DNA of 64,000 nt, taken from DATFVA01 sp963811905 (GTDB lineage: Bacteria > Bacteroidota > Ignavibacteria > Ignavibacteriales > Ignavibacteriaceae). Both the position numbers and the translations under genes were made by a program. The stretch is from positions 186,001 through 250,000 of the forward strand of contig CAWETK010000018.1 in the NCBI GenBank assembly GCA_963811905.1. The letters are read 5' to 3'. A model generated the notes under the pieces. That model was not told the DNA's origin and did not search any database. It worked only from the letters and a program-made list of their open reading frames with translations. Of the stretch, positions 43,632 to 53,156 are shown one piece after another (the stretch's first letter is position 1; every line of letters begins with the position of its first letter).

Positions 43632-44318
43632 TCAGAAGTCCCGGGAAATTATTTCTGTCTTATTCCCTCTGCCGATTATTACTTTATTTGCCAGTTTGAG
43701 GAACAAACCGGTTTCAACGACACCTGTTAAAAGTTTGATTTCCCTGTCCAGTTCTTCAGGGTTATGAATTACCTTGAGATTGAGGTCCACGATAAAATTT
43801 CCAGAATCTGTAACGTATGGTTTGCCTTCCTTAATTCTGAGAACCGGCTTATAATCTCTTTCCGTAAATTGCCGTAGAACCTGGTTCAACCCGTACTGTA
43901 CTACTTCAACCGGCAGTGGGAACTTTCCGAGTTTAGCAACCTGTTTGGTTGAATCTACTACCCAGATTATTTTATCAGAGACTTCTGCAACGAGTTTCTC
44001 ATATAATAGTGCACCGCCTCCTCCTTTTATACCATTAAGATCGGGATCGACTTCATCTGCACCATCTATGGTCAGATCTGTCCGGGTGATCTCATTAAAA
44101 GGCAGTATCTCTATTCCAAGAGATGCGGCCAGCTGTGAAGTTGCTGTAGAAGTAGAAACAGCAGAAAGATGCATTCCCTCTCGGACAAGCTCACCGATTT
44201 TTTTAATCGTGTAATACACGGTAGAGCCGGTTCCGAGTCCAAGAAGCATACCGTCTTTTATGAACTCAACTGCTTTCTCACCGGCATTTAGTTTTTCCAG
44301 GTTATGGTCAGTTGTCAT
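43632..44318 (-). CDS. rpiA: Ribose-5-phosphate isomerase A
   Basis: 228 aa from ATG 44318. The frame stays open to 44399, but that adds a phenylalanine-rich stretch foreign to RpiA, so the internal start is chosen. Motifs: GLGTGSTVYYTI (phosphate loop), TIDGADEVDPDL (catalytic Asp) and KGGGGALLYEKL. E. coli RpiA is 219 aa. The enzyme interconverts ribose-5-phosphate and ribulose-5-phosphate in the pentose phosphate pathway. Confidence 0.95.
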   Translation of the reverse strand: MTTDHNLEKLNAGEKAVEFIKDGMLLGLGTGSTVYYTIKKIGELVREGMHLSAVSTSTATSQLAASLGIEILPFNEITRTDLTIDGADEVDPDLNGIKGGGGALLYEKLVAEVSDKIIWVVDSTKQVAKLGKFPLPVEVVQYGLNQVLRQFTERDYKPVLRIKEGKPYVTDSGNFIVDLNLKVIHNPEELDREIKLLTGVVETGLFLKLANKVIIGRGNKTEIISRDF

Positions 44319-44437
44319 ATAACTTTTCTTCAAAAAGAATAATAGAATAAAATTACAAAAAAAATGAAAGAAAAGATGATAACGAAGGTAAGCTTCCATT
44401 TAAATCTAAACTAAAAAACATCAGAAATGACCAGGAA

Positions 44438-45481
44438 TCAATTTCCGGTCACATACGGATAGTCTCTAATTTTTCCGGTTGTGAAAGCCTCATTCATTAA
44501 TCCGTCGGCTCCAAGTACAGTATCATAAAACATATTATTTGCTCCGAATAAAACTGATTTTACATCGTATCCAAGTACCTTAAGGTATGCCGCGGCAAAA
44601 GCACTTAACTGACCATCGGTGGAATAAAATGCGATCTTCCTGCCTGAGGGCAGAGTCTGGAGATAGGTAGTACTGCTAAGATCAGATGAAGAGGGCGGGG
44701 GCGTATAAAGCACGGCACCCGGCGGGTGGGCAATGTGTAATATTAATTGCCGGTATAATAAGCCTTCATTGTAACAAACAATGAAGTAGTCATTGAAATT
44801 CAGCATAAGGTCCTGAAAATCTACTGTTGCATAACCGGATCCTCCTGTGAGATTATCTTCGTAATCCTCATGCATAACCTGCAGTATCCTTTTTTTAGCT
44901 GCGTCAGGCAGGGCTCCTCTTTCAAGCTCGACTGGCGGCAGCGGACTGTAATCCGGTTTTGGCACATACTCAAGATTAAATGTCGTTAGGAGATTCTCAT
45001 TCTGACTGCGTGCTCCGAGCCATTGAGATGAAAACTCCATATTCCAGGCAGCCATACCGTAACTCATGGAGAAAACATTTTGAATGCCATACAAACGAAG
45101 CAGGCAGGTATAAAAAGCTGATGATTGTCCGTTCCGGCTGATTATAATGATCTTAGGATACGGAGTGGAATCAATACTATCGAGAAATGTGATTAAACCA
45201 GAATGGGATAGATTTATTGCGCCCTCAATATGACCAGCCGAAAATTCTTCCGAAGGCCTGATATCCAGCAGGAGATAGGATCCCAGGCTGGAATAAACTT
45301 CATCGACATCTGCAAGAGAAGGCATATTGTTTGAATTTATGTAGTCACCCTCATCTTCAAGATAGTACAATAATTCCGCATTATCGGCCAGGGCAGCACC
45401 TGAATCCGGATTGTTAACGGTATCCTTAAGGCAGCCGGTAAAAGATAGTGATAGTAAGAGAAGAAAGCAGAATATTTTCAT
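44438..45481 (-). CDS. Lipoprotein with two cysteine-less rhodanese domains, copy b
   Basis: 347 aa from ATG 45481, which overlaps the stop of the DUF4249-like gene (ATGA); the open frame further upstream lies inside that gene and is ignored. Lipobox SFTGC gives a lipid-anchored Cys17. First rhodanese domain about 60-160: LLLDIRPSEEFSAGHIEGA is canonical, but the active loop reads SRNGQSS, with Ser in place of the catalytic Cys. Second domain about 210-335, with loop STDGQLS, also lacking Cys. Both are thus probably binding domains, not sulfurtransferases. Clearly paralogous to the gene at 46311-47366. Last gene of the TonB-receptor operon. Confidence 0.75.
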   Translation of the reverse strand: MKIFCFLLLLSLSFTGCLKDTVNNPDSGAALADNAELLYYLEDEGDYINSNNMPSLADVDEVYSSLGSYLLLDIRPSEEFSAGHIEGAINLSHSGLITFLDSIDSTPYPKIIIISRNGQSSAFYTCLLRLYGIQNVFSMSYGMAAWNMEFSSQWLGARSQNENLLTTFNLEYVPKPDYSPLPPVELERGALPDAAKKRILQVMHEDYEDNLTGGSGYATVDFQDLMLNFNDYFIVCYNEGLLYRQLILHIAHPPGAVLYTPPPSSSDLSSTTYLQTLPSGRKIAFYSTDGQLSAFAAAYLKVLGYDVKSVLFGANNMFYDTVLGADGLMNEAFTTGKIRDYPYVTGN

Positions 45482-46278
45482 GGATGTGCTAATGTCCCTT
45501 CTGTCATCCCGATAAAGAGACCGATAACATCTTCTCCGTAAACGTTCCATACAACAGGTCCGCCGCCGGCGGTAAAGGTATTATTAATCTGGTTGCTGTT
45601 GGTTTTCGTCAGGAAATAATCTTTATAAGCTTTATCAAAAGCGTAAACTTGTATAAAGAATCTGTCGCTATACGTGGTGGTATTGTAGGGAGGCGGAATA
45701 TTCTGCGTTCTTACCAGTAAATCCGCAGGGTAATGATCTGATGTTTCCACTGCAAAAAAATCATCGGCTTTTTCTGCAGTCTGCCCTCCGCCGCCTGATA
45801 TTATCCACGCAGCGCCATATGCCTCTCCCGGCTTTGCTGTAACTCGGGCAGAGAGGTAATTATTCTGAACATTCACAACGTCGACTATGTCAGGAACATC
45901 CGGAACAAGTGTTTTACTATAAATAGTTTTGTCATTTATATTGACAAAAAGTTCGTATTCAGTTGATGGCAGCAAGGCTACTGTCCTTATCGGTTTATAT
46001 AAACCGTCAAAGGAGTAATGCAGAGGGATTACTCTTGTTCCTGCTTCAAGAACATATGCAATCGCATTTTTAATTTCAGCTTTTTTGATATCGTAAGGAA
46101 CATCAAGCGGAAGCGTGTGAGTAATATAGACGCCATTAAAAACTTTATAAGCGGAAAGCTGGGCATTAATGACTGTATATTCTTTATACGGAACTCCGCC
46201 GTTTACATCCGTGCTCGTCTCGCAGGAAGTAAACAAAAGGGAAGTAATCAGCAATAGTATATAAGTTAATTCTCTCAT
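45478..46278 (-). CDS. DUF4249-like lipoprotein, copy b
   Basis: 266 aa. Lipobox LLFTSC, lipidation at Cys19. The body is beta-rich with the DUF4249 pattern: an opening on ligand-like strands (YTVINAQLSAYKVFNGVYITHTL), an ELFVNINDKTIYSK core, and a C-terminal Y-F-I-Q-V-Y-A-F-D strand. DUF4249 proteins regularly accompany TonB-dependent receptors in Bacteroidota; their ligand is unknown. About half identical to copy a (47363-48163), from which it probably arose by tandem duplication together with the rhodanese gene. Confidence 0.7.
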   Translation of the reverse strand: MRELTYILLLITSLLFTSCETSTDVNGGVPYKEYTVINAQLSAYKVFNGVYITHTLPLDVPYDIKKAEIKNAIAYVLEAGTRVIPLHYSFDGLYKPIRTVALLPSTEYELFVNINDKTIYSKTLVPDVPDIVDVVNVQNNYLSARVTAKPGEAYGAAWIISGGGGQTAEKADDFFAVETSDHYPADLLVRTQNIPPPYNTTTYSDRFFIQVYAFDKAYKDYFLTKTNSNQINNTFTAGGGPVVWNVYGEDVIGLFIGMTEGTLAHP

Positions 46279-46310
46279 TATAGTATCATTTCGAAAATAT
46301 CTCTATAAAT

Positions 46311-47366
46311 TTAATTCCCGGTTACATAGGGATAATCCCTGATTTTCGATTCGGAAAATGCTTCGGTATTTAATCCGGGAGCGGCAGCCAGGCGGTCATA
46401 AAATATATTATTGGCTCCGAACAAAATTGATTGGGCATCATACCCGAGCACACGAAGATAGGCAGCTGCAAAAGCACTGAGCTGCCCGTCAGTTGAATAT
46501 ATTGCAATTTTCTTCTGAGAAGGGATCGTCTGCAGATAAGACGCACTGCTTAAGTCGGTTCCCGAAGGCGGGGGAGTATAACGTACTGCACCTGCAGGGT
46601 GGCCTATTCCGGAAATAAAATCTTTGTAGAGCGGACCAAAGTTGTAACAAATAATGTAATACTGGAGTGAAATTTCAGCTGAAACAAGGTACGAAAAATC
46701 AATGGTGGCAATTCCGCGACTCCCTGTCAGGTTATCTTCATAGTCAGTATTCAGTATTTCCCTGATCCTGCTGTGCGCAGCATCAGATAGACTGCCTTCT
46801 CCTAGATCAACCTCGGGGAGAGGAGTATAGTCAGGTTTTGAAACAATGTCAGCTGTGAACCTGCTGAGATCCTTAGTATCTATTGCATCCAGCCATTGAC
46901 CGGCAAAGAACATATTCCACGAGGCCATTCCATAATTCAGAGAAAATATATTCTCAAATCCATAAAGCTGAAGGAGGCAGACATAAAATGAAGACGACTG
47001 TCCGTTGCCGCTTATAATAACTACTTTTTGGAATTGGGAAGAATTGGTGCTTTCCAGATATGAAATTAATTCGGAATGCTGTTTATTTTGTGCACCGGCA
47101 ATATGACCCGCCGCAAATTCCTCAGAAGACCTTATATCAAGTAGAAGATAATTCTGCAGGTTGGAATCTACCTCATCTGCATTGACTAATGAGGGCATTA
47201 AACTTGAGTTGAAGTAGTCCCTGCCATCTTCAAGAAAAAATAATAATTTAGCTGAATCATTCAGAGAAAATTCAGAGGGTGGAGTAATTTTGTCTTTAAG
47301 GCATCCTGAGAACATTGCGGAAAGCATCAGGGTTATGAATAACAATATTTCTGATACGCTTTTCAT
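46311..47366 (-). CDS. Lipoprotein with two cysteine-less rhodanese domains, copy a
   Basis: 351 aa. Lipobox MFSGC, lipidation at Cys22. First rhodanese domain about 60-160 with LLLDIRSSEEFAAGHIAGA, loop SGNGQSS with Ser119 where the nucleophilic Cys belongs. Second domain about 215-340 with loop STDGQLS, Ser291 at the Cys place. The two Cys-free loops are the same in kind as in copy b, so loss of catalysis predates the duplication. Starts with an ATGA overlap after the DUF4249-like gene. Probably faces the periplasm or outer surface and binds a ligand or partner of the receptor (inference). Confidence 0.75.
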   Translation of the reverse strand: MKSVSEILLFITLMLSAMFSGCLKDKITPPSEFSLNDSAKLLFFLEDGRDYFNSSLMPSLVNADEVDSNLQNYLLLDIRSSEEFAAGHIAGAQNKQHSELISYLESTNSSQFQKVVIISGNGQSSSFYVCLLQLYGFENIFSLNYGMASWNMFFAGQWLDAIDTKDLSRFTADIVSKPDYTPLPEVDLGEGSLSDAAHSRIREILNTDYEDNLTGSRGIATIDFSYLVSAEISLQYYIICYNFGPLYKDFISGIGHPAGAVRYTPPPSGTDLSSASYLQTIPSQKKIAIYSTDGQLSAFAAAYLRVLGYDAQSILFGANNIFYDRLAAAPGLNTEAFSESKIRDYPYVTGN

Positions 47367-48163
47367 AAACGGACTGCGTTGCCTTCCGTGACTCCAATAA
47401 AAATTCCGATTGCATCTTCTCCATAGACATTCCAGGACACAGGTCCTCCGCCCGAAGTAAAAGTATTAGTTATCTTAGCACTGTTCTTTTTTGAAATAAA
47501 ATAGTCTCTATAATCCTTATCAAAAGCATATACCTGAATGAAATATTTATCACTATAGGCAGTAGAATTAAAAGGCGGAGAAATATCCATGGTCCTGACT
47601 AATAGCGTAGAAGGAAAATGATCAGTTGATTCAACAGAATAAAAATCTGATGCAATTTCATCCGGCTGTCCGTTACCAATTGCAACACGCCAGACTGCAG
47701 CATAGGCTTCACCCGGTTCAGCATTTACAATGGCTGTAAGATAATTGTTCGCCGCATTATTGGTAACGACAATTTCAGGTGATTCAGGGACATAAGTTTT
47801 ACTATATACTGACTTGCCGTCAATATTTATAAACAGTTCATAATGATTCCCTGGTTCCGGATACAGATCTTCAACAGGATAATATAGTCCCTCTGATGTG
47901 TAATGGAGAGTTATAACCCTTGTGCCGTCTTCAAGCAGATATGCGAGCGCATTCTTTATTTCAGTTTGTTGAATATCATATTGGACGCCGAGAGGCATTG
48001 TGTGAGTTATCCTGACACCTTCAAATATTTTATAAGCAGAAAGTTCAGCATTGACAACCGTATATTCTTTGTAAGGAACAGATGAATCTACATCTGTAAT
48101 ATTTTCGCACGAGGCGAATAGAAATGAAAAGAATATAATTACAGTACTGCTTATCCTGAGCAT
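47363..48163 (-). CDS. DUF4249-like lipoprotein, copy a
   Basis: 266 aa. Lipobox FLFASC, lipidation at Cys19. Same beta-rich layout as copy b: YTVVNAELSAYKIFEGVRITHTM, ELFINIDGKSVYSKT, YFIQVYAFDKDYRDYF. The ATG lies one base after the stop of the TonB-dependent receptor, so it is the accessory protein immediately downstream, the place normally taken by a DUF4249 partner. Role inferred: surface lipoprotein assisting ligand capture. Confidence 0.72.
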   Translation of the reverse strand: MLRISSTVIIFFSFLFASCENITDVDSSVPYKEYTVVNAELSAYKIFEGVRITHTMPLGVQYDIQQTEIKNALAYLLEDGTRVITLHYTSEGLYYPVEDLYPEPGNHYELFINIDGKSVYSKTYVPESPEIVVTNNAANNYLTAIVNAEPGEAYAAVWRVAIGNGQPDEIASDFYSVESTDHFPSTLLVRTMDISPPFNSTAYSDKYFIQVYAFDKDYRDYFISKKNSAKITNTFTSGGGPVSWNVYGEDAIGIFIGVTEGNAVRL

Positions 48164-48164
48164 A

Positions 48165-50480
48165 TTAAAATTCCAGTTTTATACCAGCCATCGGAATGAC
48201 AGGAAAAAGGCTAATCTGTTTCAGCCTCGGAACATCATTTCCTTCAGCATCTTTTTCAAAAGTAATATACTGGGCAAAGGCATTATTCCTGTTATAAACA
48301 TTATAGACGTTTAAGAATACTTCCCATTTTAAGTCGGCCCATAAAAACTTATAAGCGGCGTTCAGATCAAGTTTATGATATGCAGGAAGCCTGTAGCCGT
48401 TTCTTTCAGTATAATTATATTTTACGTCAGTAGTTTCATCGAGTCCTACACCGGTAAAAATAAATTGTCCGGTTGGGAAAGTATATCCCTGGCCGGTACC
48501 ATAAACCCAGGTAGCACCGAAAGTCCAGCTTTTGTCGGCTTCGTAAGTAAGCACGACAGATACATCGTGTCTTCTGTCGTAACGCGGGTAAAAAATTCTT
48601 CCGGCATTGAGTTCGTTGAATTTGCTGCGTGTCCATGAAAGAGTATAGCCGAGCCAGCCAGCCAGATCACCGATTGTCCGGTTAATAAAAAATTCAACTC
48701 CATACGCTTCTCCTTCGCCCTCTGTGAACTGATTATCAATGTTCTTGTTGCGGGGATCGAGCGTAGGATTATTCTTAAATTCGTAAAGGTTTCTCATTCT
48801 TTTATAATAACTTTCCACTGAAAAGAAATATTCAGGAAGTGTATAGTCTAAACCGAATACATATTGGGTTGAATTACCGGGCTTAATATTTTCAGTCGAT
48901 GGATACCAGAAATCAGTAGGAAGTGCTATATCATTCCTTACGATCAGGTGCAGGTACTGATGTGCAATTGCAAATGCTCCTTTAACCCTGAAACGTGAGA
49001 AGGGAGAGTATTCCGCTGAGACCCTTGGTTCAAAACTTAAGTGTTTCTGTTTATCGAAGTAATAAACCCTGCCGCCTATATTCATAAAGAGATCGTCTGT
49101 AATATGAGCTTCATCCTGCATATATAGTGAAGCTTCAATGGAATTCAGATCGAAACCGGCAAAAGGATCAGTTTCGATTACGGGATCATAAACATCGCTG
49201 TATAATAAATGGTAATTATGGACAGCCATATCAAAACCAATCTTGGATGTATTGCTCTGGTTCCAGTGCAGTTCAACATTCTGCCGGATATCGAAGTCTT
49301 TAAGATCAGAGGAAGAGTAATAATTTGAAAGGGATCCGGGAGTGAGACTGTCATTTATGATTGAATGGAATTTATAATCAACATAGCTCACGAGGCTGTT
49401 GAGGAATGCCGAACTGGCATTGATCTGAATCCAGTTCAGACCGAAAGCCATATTTTCCCATCCGATATCATAACTGGTATACTTTGCAGGAGGGCTGTAA
49501 ATATTATCCTGATCATACATCCCGCTTATAAAAAGAATACTTTGTTCACTGAGGGTGCGTGTAACTTTAGCGTTCAAGTCATAGAAGTTGTACCGGGGGA
49601 CAGATGAATTGCCGGAGAACTTTTTCTGAAAGAAATCATAATACATTTTTCTGCCGGAAATCATGTAAGTAGCATTATCGCCCATGGGTCCTTCAAGAGT
49701 TGCATGCGAGTTCACAGCACCGAGACTGATAATGCCCTTATTCTTTTCTTTGGTGCCAGAGCGTAATTTAATATCAAGTACACTGGACAGACGTCCTCCG
49801 TACTCTGCAGGAAATGCTCCTTTAATTAGTTTGACATCTTTCAGTGCATCAGAATTAAATGTGCTTGCAAAATTTCCCAGGTGTGCCGGGTTGTATAAAA
49901 TGATTCCATCCACAAGCGTCAAGGTCTGATCAGGTGATCCTCCTCTTACATAAAGACCATTTGATAGTTCAGATGCTGTAGTAACTCCCGGCAGCATCTG
50001 CAGGGACTGGAACAAATCAACCTCTCCGCTCATAGACGGGAGTTTTTTAAGAAGCTCGGGAGAAACATCAATCGTACTGACGTCGGGATTTTTTTTCTTT
50101 TCCCCTTTAACCACTATTTCTTCAAGCTGCAGATTTTCAGGCTCCATTTCAATATTGAGCCTGAAAGACGACCGGCTGCTGTCCAGTTTGATTTCTCTGA
50201 CGACGGTTTTATAGCCAATATATCTGGCAATGATGTAATAATCGGATACCGGTACGCCCGGCATAATATAAAACCCGAACTGGTTTGTAACAGTTCCGCG
50301 AAAGGGTGAAGATTTCAGGTTAAGGGTATCCTTATAGAGCAAAAGGTTAGTACTTATTAATACTTCCCCTGTTGAAGCATCTGTGACAAGACCTGAAATC
50401 TTAACTTCCTTATTTTGACACAAGCCTGATTGTGTAAGAAAAAAAATAAGGATACAGGTTACTGCGGTGCAAGTTTTCAT
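48165..50480 (-). CDS. TonB-dependent receptor with carboxypeptidase-like N-terminal domain
   Basis: 771 aa. Signal peptide to about residue 21 (LTQSGLCQ). A carboxypeptidase-like regulatory domain (about 26-115) with SGLVTDASTGEVL is followed by the plug (about 140-245: LQSLQMLPGVTTASELSNGLYVRGGSPDQTLTLVDG) and the outer-membrane barrel to the terminal Phe. There is no SusD partner, so it is not a classic Sus pair. The five-gene operon continues with two DUF4249-like and two rhodanese-like lipoproteins. It transports an unknown ligand across the outer membrane with TonB energy. Divergent from the 50778 gene across a 255-bp gap. Confidence 0.92.
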   Translation of the reverse strand: MKTCTAVTCILIFFLTQSGLCQNKEVKISGLVTDASTGEVLISTNLLLYKDTLNLKSSPFRGTVTNQFGFYIMPGVPVSDYYIIARYIGYKTVVREIKLDSSRSSFRLNIEMEPENLQLEEIVVKGEKKKNPDVSTIDVSPELLKKLPSMSGEVDLFQSLQMLPGVTTASELSNGLYVRGGSPDQTLTLVDGIILYNPAHLGNFASTFNSDALKDVKLIKGAFPAEYGGRLSSVLDIKLRSGTKEKNKGIISLGAVNSHATLEGPMGDNATYMISGRKMYYDFFQKKFSGNSSVPRYNFYDLNAKVTRTLSEQSILFISGMYDQDNIYSPPAKYTSYDIGWENMAFGLNWIQINASSAFLNSLVSYVDYKFHSIINDSLTPGSLSNYYSSSDLKDFDIRQNVELHWNQSNTSKIGFDMAVHNYHLLYSDVYDPVIETDPFAGFDLNSIEASLYMQDEAHITDDLFMNIGGRVYYFDKQKHLSFEPRVSAEYSPFSRFRVKGAFAIAHQYLHLIVRNDIALPTDFWYPSTENIKPGNSTQYVFGLDYTLPEYFFSVESYYKRMRNLYEFKNNPTLDPRNKNIDNQFTEGEGEAYGVEFFINRTIGDLAGWLGYTLSWTRSKFNELNAGRIFYPRYDRRHDVSVVLTYEADKSWTFGATWVYGTGQGYTFPTGQFIFTGVGLDETTDVKYNYTERNGYRLPAYHKLDLNAAYKFLWADLKWEVFLNVYNVYNRNNAFAQYITFEKDAEGNDVPRLKQISLFPVIPMAGIKLEF

Positions 50481-50777
50481 CCTCTTCTTTCAAACTGATA
50501 TTCTAAAATATAAAAGAAATATACTTTACTCAATCCATCGCTTCATAAAATAAATTTTAGCAGAAATATTGAGCCCTTTCTTATTTTATTTAATGGAAAT
50601 GCATATATTAACTATGTGAATTCTGCGAAAGATGAGGACAGGGTTCTGATTTTTCGCAGACTGTTCTAATTATTCTAATGAAAAACCGAAGGGAAATCAG
50701 GGAGCTTCTTAGTCGATTAAAAATCTCAATTAAAAATGCTCTACTTATCATCTAATAAACAGAGGAGTAAAAAGGTG

Positions 50778-52118
50778 ATGTTACGATTCAGTAAAGTCCA
50801 TGTAATAATTATTCTTTCTTTTATCTTTATTGCAGGATGCAGGGATAAGGGCACAGAATATATCATTCCGCCCGCAGACGGCCGTGTAGTCGGCAGCGTA
50901 CACGGAATTGTAACCGATAATTATTCTCAGGAACGGATCGCTGGTGCTACAATTCAATACCTTGTCGGAGGCCAGATAAAAACAGTAACTACAGACAGTC
51001 TTGGTTACTATTTTATAAACGGACTTGGAACAGGTGAATATGAATTAACTGTTTTCGCCGGCGGTAATTATTCAAAAACCAAGGCTATAGCTTCCATACC
51101 CTCAATTGAGGAAGTTGCAGGACCGAATCCTTCTTCCAAAGATTACAGTGTCAGCCTTGTGAGAGATATATACCTTTATAAATTAAATGCAGGCGCTAAA
51201 GGAAAATTATATGCGAAAGACGGGAGCGGAAATATGAAGCCCGTACCAGGTGCAACTATTATTTTCCATTTTTCTGAGAGCGGTATAGAACCTTCAGTTT
51301 ATACTACACAGACGGATGAACAAGGGAACTATGTGTTTGATCAATGTCTTCCGGCGTATAACAGCTATTACACAGCTCTTTATTCATTGCCTTTCAATAT
51401 GGAGGGCATAGATTACGGTACTGCATCCTCCGGCAATATAACTCTTATACCAGGAGTAAATATTAATGTTAATTATTTGTCTGCACAAGTATCCGGTTCT
51501 GAGGCGGCTCTTCTTACCAGTCCTTTAGGTCAGGATAATTATGATCCCGCAGCGAACCTGGATTTCGTTTTTTCAAAAGCAATAAATGTTTCCTCAGTTC
51601 ATATCGAACTGAAAAGGAACGATTATTATGGAACCGATGTTTATTTTGAGGCAGCATGGAGTGCGGGGAATACTATGCTTACCATAAATCCTTACGCAAT
51701 ACTGAGAGATAATACGCAATACTATATAATAATAAGCGGGAAAACAGAAGATAACATTAACTTTGAATTTTACGGATATATAACTACAGCGGGAGAAGAA
51801 CAATTTGATATGATACATACAAATCTCGAGGTAGTGGAAGGTACGTACACGAACAGTTTTCCTGTTGATGGTAATATAGAATTAGTATTTAATTCCCCGG
51901 TTGATGTTATTTCATCCGGCTTTACATTACAGGAATATGATTATCCGTATGCCTATGTACCCTGTCAGTATTCCCTTTCCCAGGATGGAAAAACTCTGAC
52001 AATAAATCCGGATTCCACACTTAAATATGATTTCGATTATTACTTAGTTTACACAGTATATTCTCTATCAGGATATTATACTTCAGACAATATTTACTTC
52101 AGAACGGCCGCACAATAG
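50778..52118 (+). CDS. Lipoprotein with carboxypeptidase-like and two Ig-like (Big_5) domains
   Basis: 446 aa from ATG 50778, with GTG at 50775 just before and GAGGAG upstream. Lipobox FIAGC, lipidation at Cys21. Residues about 35-95 form a carboxypeptidase-regulatory-like fold (VHGIVTDNYSQERIAGATIQYL); a second similar unit spans about 140-235. Two SbsA Ig-like domains follow (about 245-340 and 345-446), each with the sequence FNSPVDV/FSKAINVSS and LTINPDSTL/LTINPYAIL. Likely an outer-membrane lipoprotein. Divergent from the receptor gene, perhaps sharing control with it (inference). Confidence 0.78.
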   Translation: MLRFSKVHVIIILSFIFIAGCRDKGTEYIIPPADGRVVGSVHGIVTDNYSQERIAGATIQYLVGGQIKTVTTDSLGYYFINGLGTGEYELTVFAGGNYSKTKAIASIPSIEEVAGPNPSSKDYSVSLVRDIYLYKLNAGAKGKLYAKDGSGNMKPVPGATIIFHFSESGIEPSVYTTQTDEQGNYVFDQCLPAYNSYYTALYSLPFNMEGIDYGTASSGNITLIPGVNINVNYLSAQVSGSEAALLTSPLGQDNYDPAANLDFVFSKAINVSSVHIELKRNDYYGTDVYFEAAWSAGNTMLTINPYAILRDNTQYYIIISGKTEDNINFEFYGYITTAGEEQFDMIHTNLEVVEGTYTNSFPVDGNIELVFNSPVDVISSGFTLQEYDYPYAYVPCQYSLSQDGKTLTINPDSTLKYDFDYYLVYTVYSLSGYYTSDNIYFRTAAQ

Positions 52119-52498
52119 AATTCAATATTCCGGTACAGGGAGCAGCTGCTGCCTGTGCCGGGATTTAATCAACCTATCTTTTCCTATCTATCGATCGGCG
52201 AAAATTAGCCAGGGCTGGTGAATCTCCGCCAGTATGGCTTCTCGTGAATATGTCATAATCAGGCAGATTAGGGATAATTGGAATGGCATATACTTTGGTT
52301 AAGAGTCCCGTGCATTTTACTCATACTTATAAAGGAACATAAAGCACAATAGTTGTTGATCGGGAAATAATTTTCGAGGGAGAATTTGAACAAGTCATTC
52401 CGGATAAAATATACAGATAAGCTGAACCCAAAAAACAGATTTTACAGAAAGATTACTGTGGAATCTTTTAAACAATCATATATAATAATGGAGGTCTT
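52119..52498. other. Intergenic stretch before the acetate genes
   Basis: 380 bases with a terminator-like hairpin at 52130-52161 and no clear gene. A 41-codon TTG frame (52386-52511) overlaps the next start but lacks support. Confidence 0.45.
52130..52161 (+). terminator. Hairpin after the lipoprotein gene
   Basis: CCGGTACAGG/CCTGTGCCGG (one wobble pair, 12-nt loop), followed by GATTTAATC. The T-run is poor, so a terminator is likely but not sure. Confidence 0.5.
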
Positions 52499-53119
52499 AT
52501 GCCAGAATTAACAAATGTTGCGGAGACTAAATCAAAGGTAGATTTGCTCAACTCTTCAACACGAATTACTGATACAACAGCTAACCCTGCTCCTCTGGGA
52601 CTGCTTGGATTCGGTATGACAACTATTCTCCTTAATATTCACAATGCCGGATTCATCGGTTTAAGCAGCATGATTTTAGCAATGGGAATCTTTTACGGCG
52701 GAATGGCTCAAATATTTGCAGGCTGGATGGAGTGGAAAAAAGGAAATACCTTCGGAACTACAGCCTTCACATCTTATGGTTTATTCTGGTTAACACTTGT
52801 TTACCTTATTGTTATGCCGAAGTGGGGAGGAGTTACCCCGGCTGAAGAAGGCGGAATGGTTGCTTATCTTTTTATGTGGGGACTTTTCACATTTGTGATG
52901 TGGATCGCAACCTTAAAACATAATAAAGCTCTGCAGGTTGTATTCTTTACACTGTTTATATTATTTTGGCTTTTAGCACTTGGTGATGCAACAGGAAGCG
53001 CAGCTATAAAGACTTTCGCAGGCTGGGAAGGAATTTTCTGCGGTTTATCAGCTGTATACCTTGCTCTTGCCCAGGTATTAAATGAAACATATGGTAAAGC
53101 AGTACTTCCCATTGGATAA
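52499..53119 (+). CDS. satP: Acetate transporter, GPR1/FUN34/YaaH (SatP) family
   Basis: 206 aa with six membrane helices. The family signature NPAPLGLLGFGMTT (about 30-43) and the AQIFAGWMEWKKGNTFG segment are visible. These proteins import acetate/succinate with protons. GGAGG just upstream of the ATG. The acs gene follows after 37 bp, a natural partner that activates the imported acetate. Confidence 0.92.
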   Translation: MPELTNVAETKSKVDLLNSSTRITDTTANPAPLGLLGFGMTTILLNIHNAGFIGLSSMILAMGIFYGGMAQIFAGWMEWKKGNTFGTTAFTSYGLFWLTLVYLIVMPKWGGVTPAEEGGMVAYLFMWGLFTFVMWIATLKHNKALQVVFFTLFILFWLLALGDATGSAAIKTFAGWEGIFCGLSAVYLALAQVLNETYGKAVLPIG

Positions 53120-53156
53120 GACAATTTAATCGAATAAAAAATACAGGAGTTAAAGA

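Noticed and set aside
44319..44399. N-terminal extension of rpiA (27 residues, Phe-rich) as a signal peptide
   Set aside because: RpiA is cytoplasmic and the family starts near the internal ATG at 44318; the extension is most likely untranslated.
52386..52511. 41-codon TTG frame overlapping the satP start, as a possible leader peptide
   Set aside because: The ribosome-like GAGGGAG is too close to the TTG, the composition is not distinctive, and no attenuator hairpin follows.
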